Part shown: in pieces, positions 56,950-64,000 of the stretch
Layout of the letters: every line of letters starts with the position of its first letter
Numbering within the stretch: the stretch's first letter is position 1
NCBI GenBank assembly: GCA_036873135.1
Contig: JAPTYO010000010.1
Coordinates: forward strand, 9,028,634 to 9,092,633
DNA from: Clarkia xantiana subsp. parviflora
Lineage: Eukaryota; Streptophyta; Magnoliopsida; Myrtales; Onagraceae
Length of the DNA: 64,000 nucleotides
Reading direction: 5' to 3'
The notes under the pieces: generated by a model
The model's database searches: none
Told to the model about the DNA's origin: nothing
The model's input: only the letters and a program-made list of their open reading frames with translations
Translations under genes and position numbers: made by a program

Positions 56950-57900
56950 ATCGAATTGAAAACTCCAGTTGCTTTCCATTAATTACAATAATAACCTTGG
57001 GCTGGACCGTAGCAGTTTATATTTTAATTTTTAAGGTTTATTATTATATATATATTTCATTCTCTTGTCCTTAAGCTCATGGTAAAGTTCCAATTTCATC
57101 CTCAAACTCTTATTTCATCCTATTTTTCATCGAACCCGTTCATCCCGTTTTTTCCAAAGCATCCATTCCGTTGAATTTAATATTTTTGTTTGTTTTTACG
57201 TTAGCGTGTTACGCAAATCACAATTTAGTTTTACACTAAATTGCTTCTGTAATATCTAGCCAAAGTAGTATATTTAGTAAGATTTGTTTTTAATTCGCCT
57301 CTAAAATTCGCAACTCATTTTATCAACCAACAGGTTATTTATTTTCCCTTACTCGTTGAATCCCATATCACTTAGTCACTTATAATTCAACAACGACGTT
57401 TTTTTACTTTTCCGTGAAAATTATTAATCTTCGACGACCATTTCTGCATATATGGCATCAATTGGGCCACGTTACTACATTATTGTCCATTCCCGCCATA
57501 TTTGGCGGCTGACAGCTCGGGGGTATTCTCGTCACTTCATTAAATTATTCCCATGATGTTGGAACATGAGGTCCAAAATAAGCGGCAAATCAGTTTAATT
57601 ATTATTGCATAAAAAATAGGGAAGCACCAAAGAACCGAAATCTAGGGACGACAAAGTCCGAAACACAGAACAAGACTAGAACCGTTGTAAAAATCTGATG
57701 ATAAAGTAACTGCATAACATTCAGAATAAATATCGACCGTTAAGCAATTGAATATTGTAAAAAAAAAAAAAAAAACTATGATGTAACAATCTTCGACCCA
57801 GAAAAAAATCGAAAAAAGGATATTTCTGCTGCTAAGCAATTTGTTCTGCTGCTGCTTCATCATAGACTTATGATTTATATCTTCTACGCAACAACATTAT
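56950..57900. other. Spacer between CRP1-like and DUF760 genes; no gene seen
   Basis: AT-rich sequence containing the CRP1-like gene's upstream region and the 3' UTR of the DUF760 gene, with an A run near 57760. Confidence 0.45.
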
Positions 57901-57902
57901 AA

Positions 57903-60900
57903 TTAAATAGATTCACCTGGAGGCAATTCTGCGAGCTTTGGAGAAGAACCTAGAACTCTTTCCATATCGAATCGGACTTCGATATTGCGAATGCTGTATC
58001 CTACCACCATTAGCCAATACAGCAGCTTTGCAAGTTCTGGTGCAGTAGTCTCTGTTACAGCAGTCTGCAGCATTGCAAGTTTCAGAAATAAACTCATCGG
58101 TTTATATATGAAGGGTTCGGATTTTTCTAAAGGATCGCAATCTTGTAGTTAAGAGTGGTCGGATAAGATTCTGAGTTTATTAGTAAAGCAAACCTTCATT
58201 TGAGCAGGATCGGAAACAGCAAGAAGACGCTTTATGAATGTGTTCATTGCAAATACAGCATCCTCTCCAGCAGTACTTGTCAGTTCCTGCATTTAATCAT
58301 AGAATACGGAAAAGAAGCACTTTTAAGGAAGTGTAATCAGACCCGGTTGATATTAGGCAAGCTTTTCATCGGGAATGATAGAGAAGAAATGAAGCAACTT
58401 AAAGATCCTCACCTTCAGGTTTTGGGGTTCAAGAGATTTCAGATATTCCAACAAATCATTTTGTCCGTTGCCAGTTTTACCCATTTGTCGAGTCAATTCC
58501 TCAACTTCTGCTTCAAGCAACTCGATGTACTTCACGGCGTCTATCTTTTCAGGACCAGAGACGCTATTCCAACGAATAACTTCACCAGACACCTTTTTCT
58601 GTGTCCCTGGTGCATAATCAGGGGCATCCTGCAACAAGATCACTATGATATCATCTAGAATAGAGATATATGTATCACATCAGCCATGAGTTTTGACCAC
58701 ATTAACTGAGCAACTTATGATAAGGTAACTGAGCAGCAAGTTACAGCTATTAGCTGTCTATCTAACTCATTAGTCACGATACATGACTTCCCTAGAACAA
58801 TTAGAAACATGCACTGGTAGCCCATTTAGCACAAAATCTGTATACACGAGCAAAAAAAAAAAAAAAAACTGAAGTTTGAAGATTGTCAAAATTTATCTGT
58901 GCACACTCTCGCATAAATAACAATTCAAGCATCCAATAGAGAAGCAACTTAAGTCTAATATGATACAATGGACAGATAGAAGTCCTATTTAAACTATGGA
59001 TATAGGTAATTGGATGTTCCCGGTCCAAGTACAGTAAACCACTGTGCAAGCAGAAGTTAAATCCCTATATAAAGAATAAAGAAAAAAAAGAACAGTTTTC
59101 AAGTCCGTAGCTTGCTTACAAACAATGAGGTAATGAAAGTTTCCCAGTAAGAAGCGAACTAACAGCAGTAATGAAAGTATCCTAGTTGGAAACGTGTTTC
59201 TCCAAATGTATTGAAGGCTGAACAAGTAACAGAAAATTATGAAGAATTTCTAGAGAAAGAACTCATCCAATGCGGCTGAGCTCCAAAATACTTGTTCAAA
59301 TCAAGATGTTGCCGCCTACCGGAACAAGTTTACCTTTGTTTCTTGTTTATCGGGGAGAGCAACCAGCTCCATGCTTTGCTGCAGCTCGACCCGGAACTGT
59401 GCATTTCTAAACATATATCCCGTCATTATAACACTATACATGAGCTGGGCAAGATTTTCGGCCACCTGTGAGCAAACACCAAGCAACTAAATCTAAATTC
59501 CATGACTTGCATTGCAGCTAATGCCAAGACTGTACTGTAGTGGTTCTAAGGAATTCAATCACGGATCTTTAGTGCTAAGTTTTCACCTACCGTGGTAACA
59601 GTCACCGCAAAAAATTGTGGAGGTAGAGTCCCGATCATATTAGTAACAGTTTGTCGCATAGCATCAACTACCTGATAGGGTTAACCACAAGTTAGTATCC
59701 ATGTTATCTGAAAGTAAATAAACCAGAAAGATGAAGACCCAAATTTGACCTGTTGAGGAGCCCTCTTAACAAATAATTCCATGAATTCTGGCTGCACATT
59801 CTTGACATATTCCAGTAAGATGTCCTTCCTGGTCTTTGGCTGCTCCAAGGAAACTTTAAGTTAGGCATAACAATTGTCTATCAGTTGATCGCTCTGAACC
59901 ATAAAACACGTTCACACACTTCTGAAATCATGCTTTCTGAATCTTCGTCAAGGAAAATGAAGCAGCTTAAACTATTCTTTGGATCACTTCATAACAGCAA
60001 ATTTATCAGCTGTAATTTTCATACATAAAAGTGAACTGATTAACATGAAATGCACATACAATTTGCTCTGTGTTAGGTATTGATGATAGTATTAGCCTTC
60101 ATAAACTGATACCTTAGCTCACTCATTTCAGTTCACCCATAGAAAAAGGGTTAAGAACCTAAAAACAGACCCCCATAGGTCATCTTACTAATCGCTGTAT
60201 CAAATTTAAAATGTTGATATTCGGTGTCCCAACTATTCGACTGATTGTTGATTTTCACTTTTTTTTCTTAAAATTGAAAAAAAAAAAAAAAAAAAAACAC
60301 GTTCTTAAAGCATCAAATAAGCCGAAACCATAAGCAAAAAATCTGATATTTCGGAAAAGTGGAAAAAAGAACATGTTTTTAACGCTTATAATGCTAATTG
60401 TAACGCAAAAAATCAGTCAAAAAAAGTGGAAAGCTAACAAATCTAATAATTGAGACACTGAACATCAATATTTTAATTCTGAGACAGCAATTAGCAACAT
60501 GAACTATAATTGAGACTGTTTTAAGTTTTTTAACCCATAAAAAAATTCGAGATAAGCTCAACCTGGTATTTAATCTACACGGGAAAGGAACCCTATTTTA
60601 TCACTAACATATTCTCAGTAACATGCAAACAAAACAGCAACATGAACATTTTAAATCTGAGACAGCAATTAGCAGCATGAACTATAGTTGAGACTGTTTT
60701 AAAGTTTTTAAAACATAAAAAACATTCTAGATAAGCTCAACCTGGTATTTTATCTACACATGAAAGGAACCCTATTTTATCACTAACATATTCTCAATAA
60801 CATGCAAACAAAACATACCACTCTAATTATATAAGCGTAACCTTTCTCGTAATTTTAATCAGGTTCAGCTCATGCATAACAATACTTTTCGACCACGATC

Positions 60901-61161
60901 TAGTTTTATACAGGGAATGGTTAATACCAATGTGCCGTTTGGAGCATTGGAATCTTCGTTGGAGGAACTGGAACTCTCGCTGTCCGAAGAATTGTGGGCC
61001 GAAATCCTCCAATAGAGCCGCCCTACATGGCGGCGACTGTCGTTCACCTTTTTGCGGAAGCTAATTGAAGAGAAGAGGCTCGGTCTAAGAGCAACGGAGG
61101 AAGTGGAAGCCGAACCACAAGAGCTTAGTGTAAGTGACGGCTTCACGGTGAGTGAATACAT
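57903..61161 (-). CDS. Chloroplast DUF760 protein (UV-B-induced protein At3g17800-like)
   Basis: A seven-exon minus-strand gene, start ATG 61159-61161, stop 57903-57905, about 345 residues. Exon 1 (60928-61161, 78 codons) is Ser/Thr/Arg-rich and looks like a plastid transit peptide plus an acidic Ser run. Later exons encode PKTRKDILLEYVKNVQPEFMELF, QQVVDAMRQTVTNMIGTLPPQFF and VAENLAQLMYSVIMTGYMFRNAQFRVEL, then RWNSVSGPEKIDAVKYIELLEAEVEEL and a second, similar repeat YLKSLEPQNLKELTSTAGEDAVFAMNTFIKRLL..APELAKLLYWLMVVGYSIRNIEVRFDMERVL. Two related halves are typical of DUF760. The family is chloroplast-located with no assigned reaction; Arabidopsis At3g17800 responds to UV-B. Intron 1 (about 59845-60927) contains a foldback element and a tandem duplication. 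Confidence 0.88.
60148..60536. mobile_element. 389-bp foldback element in intron 1 of the DUF760 gene, 9-bp target duplication
   Basis: Starts GGGTTAAGAACCTAAAAACA and ends TTTTAAGTTTTTTAACCC. Flanks ATAGAAAAA (60139-60147) and ATAAAAAAA (60537-60545) match at 8 of 9 positions. Arms are less perfect than in the other copies, and internal 'gttaaaaacatgttctttt'/'aacacgttcttaaag' segments are also inverted. Its terminus matches that of 15077-15222. Confidence 0.75.
60470..60826. repeat. 178-bp tandem duplication spanning a transposon end
   Basis: GAGACAGCAATTAGCA begins at 60481 and again at 60659. The two copies align through 'gactgttttaa..', 'gataagctcaacctggtatt' and 'ctattttatcactaacatattctca'. 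The first copy includes the right end of the foldback element and the second repeats part of that end plus the flank, so the duplication came after insertion. Confidence 0.85.
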
Positions 61162-61369
61162 TTCCAGCTCAATCTATCAGCAATTTGGAGTCGGTAGTTT
61201 AAACGGAGACGAAACCGTGTGCTACAGAGTCGCCATTGATATAAGAGGGAGGTTACTGTTAACAGAGGTTAGAGAGAGAAGAACTCGCAGGGCAGGAGTA
61301 GGATTAGATGTGCGTGCAGAGATTGCGGTTGCACCCGATAGACAGTGGGCTCCTCCGCATTAGATTAAA

Positions 61370-62069
61370 TGAGACTTTTGGAAAATATAAATGTACACCC
61401 TGAACTTTTAGCAGTTTCACATATGATCCCTACTTTTTTAGACGCTCTTACCCAATATTTTTATGAGATATGTTCTATGTGAGATTTTGGTGTATGAATT
61501 TTAAATTGTTGATATTGACTATTAGAAGTTTCAACTGTGTTAATTTGGTAAAGATCATAACCCTTTTCTTTAGATGAAAAACCCATAGTTAGTAAAGAAG
61601 TTTTATAAAATGCAAAATTGAGCATATAATTTGGTGGAAAAAAAAAAAAATCAGTACTTTACAAATGAAGATAATGACTGTATATATTGTATAGTTTTTG
61701 TAGGTGTGAAATCTATAATAAAATTTCAAATGTTAATTTTTTTAGAAGAGCAAGGGTATAAAGTGTTAAAAGTAAAACCTAAACTGAAATTTAGTATAGC
61801 TTATTGTGAAACATACTAAAACTTATGCAATATGTAATAAAGTGCGACTTTGCCAAATAAAATTATAGATCTTGAATGATAGAATTGTAGTCCTCCATGG
61901 GAAAATAAAAAGAATGAATAAATTAAACAATAAATAAATCTGCAAATTTCCACTACAAGGAGTGTTTCCAACCGATACAAATGAGTTTTCAAGAACAAGA
62001 CCTACTAAGTTGCTAACTAGAGACTGAAAAAACCTGCAAAAACAGAAAAAGGCTTCAACCAAAGAGAGA
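61370..62069. other. Spacer between DUF760 and ESV1/LESV-like genes
   Basis: AT-rich DNA. Phrases such as 'tgtgagattttggtgtatgaattttaaattgttgatatt' near 61475-61515 resemble the arm of 15077-15222 and may be a decayed copy. No gene is seen. Confidence 0.45.
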
Positions 62070-64000
62070 TTATGAAGAGATTGAATCAGGGATATCATCA
62101 GGAGGCAGTGAAGGAATTGAAGTGAAGTCGAGGCTCGGAAATACACCGGGCGGTCTCTCTGTGGGTGTGATTGATAGCAGTTGGCTCGAGTCTCCAACAA
62201 CATCTGCCCATCCATAGTGTGGCTCCGCCCTAAATCAATCACAACAGGTTGCACCATTGAAATTTAGATCATATATTGCTTTAAGAATGGCCAAGTTGCT
62301 CAGAAATTAACATGATTTCTTACTCATAATAGGTTTCTTCATCCACAACAATATCCCAACTTTCCCCAGTTGTACTCTTTCCATATTTATGCACCTTACT
62401 GAGAAAATATAAAAAACACATAAACATGGATACTAAGCACAACTTATGAGCAATGTGGTTCTATTTCAGAATTGAAAGGAAATATAAGAAAGTGTAGATG
62501 CAAAGCATTTTCAAAAGTTTAAGTAAAATACCCATTTCCGAAGTGTTCTTCTCCCCATGTTCTCGACCATCCTGCATAAAGAGTGAATAAATTTTAGCAT
62601 AAGATATCACAATGACTAACCAACCAAAACTTACAAAAATAGTAGGGGAAGTGTTTAACTCAATGGCTTACTAAAGCACATAACTATATTTTAGAGATGG
62701 TAAATAACCTACTTAGGATGGAAAGCTTTGAAAATAACCTACTTATCCCAAGGTTATGGCTGTATCTATAATTTTTCAAAAAATCCAGTGTTCTAACCAA
62801 AGACATTTAAGCAACTAACTACTAGCTGCAAATAGAGAGGTATTTAAAAATAAAACATTAACAACTTTTGTATTATTAAGAGGAAAAAATTGACATACGG
62901 TCACCAATTGGAGATACATGCCAAGTCTCCCCTTGACGTGAACCTATCCCAGCAAAGAATTTCTCTTCCCACTTGTCTCCCCATTTGGTCCCAAGTTCTG
63001 TTTCTGCCCATTTATCTGTCCTGAGAGCACAAAAAAGAGAGAAGAATTCCAGGTTTAAAAAGTTTAAAATTTATATTCTACACTAAAATATAAAAGAGTC
63101 GAAATATAAAAAAATATAGTAGAGAACCATTTCAGAACTGATCCTCTTCCATCGTAGTGCTCTCCCCACTTTTCCCACCATGATTGTTCATTCAATCGCC
63201 CATACTTATGAGCACCCTTCTCGGTCCACCCTTTCGCGTCGTATTTCTCCCACCTAATCAAACCATTAATTTCAGCCACTTAGAAACGATTCATAGTTTA
63301 TGAGGGTTTATTCGTTTAAATCTAATATAAATCCATTACTAAATAACTAATGTATATGCTTACCATTTCTCATACCATCCAGCATTTTCTGTTCCTGATT
63401 TTGCTTGTTTCTGTGCACTCCTTTCTATCCTTGCTAGATTGCTGCCAACTCAAAGTATGCAAATATAAATAAGTATGAAAGGTTGCGTCTCTAATTCGAC
63501 AAATCAAGAAGTACCTCCATTCATCTTGATACAAGACTTCGTTCCATGTTTCCCACCATGAATCTCCTTCGGCATTTCTTCCAGATTTCTCCACTCCTAC
63601 AACCCATTGAAATGATATATCAAGTAGCAACAAAGCACTTTATCCATACGAAAGTATTACCAATGTCGTGGAGATATATGTCAAGTGCACAAGCAACATA
63701 CATGTTGATAAACAAATTATTTTAAAAGGATATTGCAAAGCTTCTGGGTTAGGTGTACAGAATTCTGAAGAAATTCGTCAAAAACTTTGAAAGCTCTATA
63801 ATGATGAATGAGTAGATAACATGTTAACAACTAAAAAATGACAACTAACCTATCGGTTAAGTTAGAATGCACATATGTTAGAAGGTAAGAACTGTACCTA
63901 GCTCTTTGTAACCACTCCAATCACTTTTCTCCCACCACTGTAAAAGAGATCAAGAAATAAATTGTTTTGATCAAGGCATTCTGAGATGACAAATTCATTT
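62070..64000 (-). CDS. LESV: ESV1/LESV-type tryptophan-rich starch protein, C-terminal part (partial)
   Basis: The 5' part lies beyond the window; stop at 62070-62072. At least eight exons are visible. Joined reading includes WWEKSDWSGYKEL, WWETWNEVLYQDEW, KYDAKGWTEKGAHKYGR, SWWEKWGEHYDGRGSVLKW, KWAETELGTKWGDKWEEKFF, GETWHVSPIGDRWSRTWGEEHFGNG and WDIVVDEETYYEAEPHYGWADVVGDS. This regular W-rich, charged repeat is the conserved domain of EARLY STARVATION 1 (ESV1) and LIKE ESV1 (LESV), stromal proteins that bind amylopectin and organise the starch granule. The last ~25 residues (ERPPGVFPSLDF to DSISS) are outside the repeat. I lean to LESV, but ESV1 cannot be excluded from this fragment. Confidence 0.85.

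Overview
The window is a stretch of plant nuclear DNA, almost certainly from a eudicot. It has AT-rich intergenic DNA, short exons split by AT-rich GT-AG introns, a nuclear tRNA-Trp, and genes with clear flowering-plant relatives (492-residue catalase, ELF9-type Tat-SF1, CRP1 and EMB975 PPR proteins, an ESV1/LESV starch protein, GT92, HMGB, SmD3). I cannot name the species from sequence alone. Gene names come from recognised motifs and remembered families, not from a search.

Layout. 1-1973 (+) is the 3' end of a gene that may be a FANCJ-like helicase. 3131-4368 (-) is an HMGB protein. 4.6-10.2 kb is a transposon island: a foldback element at 6453-7417 and two hAT-like elements in opposite orientation, each with an 8-bp target duplication. 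10217-11698 (+) is an EMB975-like PPR gene, convergent with a TANGO2/NRDE gene at 12087-13800 (-). 14.1-16.8 kb holds three more foldback elements. tRNA-Trp is at 17445-17516 (-), and an ELF9/Tat-SF1 splicing factor with 14 exons is at 17774-22701 (+). 23.2-24.5 kb has two abutting foldback elements, followed by empty AT-rich DNA. 27755-29647 (-) is an intronless GT92 glycosyltransferase. 32794-41928 is a young, apparently non-autonomous LTR retrotransposon. 44266-48519 (-) is a catalase gene with a foldback element in its last intron. 49.6-50.8 kb has nested palindromes. 52215-53619 (+) is SmD3, 54196-56792 (-) a CRP1-like PPR gene, 57903-61161 (-) a chloroplast DUF760 gene, and 62070 to the window end (-) the 3' part of an ESV1/LESV-type starch protein.

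The genes are ordinary housekeeping or organelle genes with no operon-like logic. Several products probably act in plastids (CRP1, DUF760, LESV; EMB975 in an organelle). Three act in the nucleus: Tat-SF1 and SmD3 in splicing, HMGB in chromatin.

The accessory DNA is the interesting part. More than ten palindromic foldback elements mostly share GGGTTAA-like termini. Five with such ends, plus one with other ends, carry 9-bp target duplications (two exact, four with one mismatch), the signature of Mutator-like transposition. Several have GC-rich cores built of palindromes inside palindromes. The 9.1-kb LTR element has an exact 5-bp target duplication, near-identical LTRs, a Gag-like ORF with a duplicated zinc-knuckle module, no recognised pol, three unrelated tandem arrays (two with a 66-bp period) and a palindromic CpG-rich array in each LTR.
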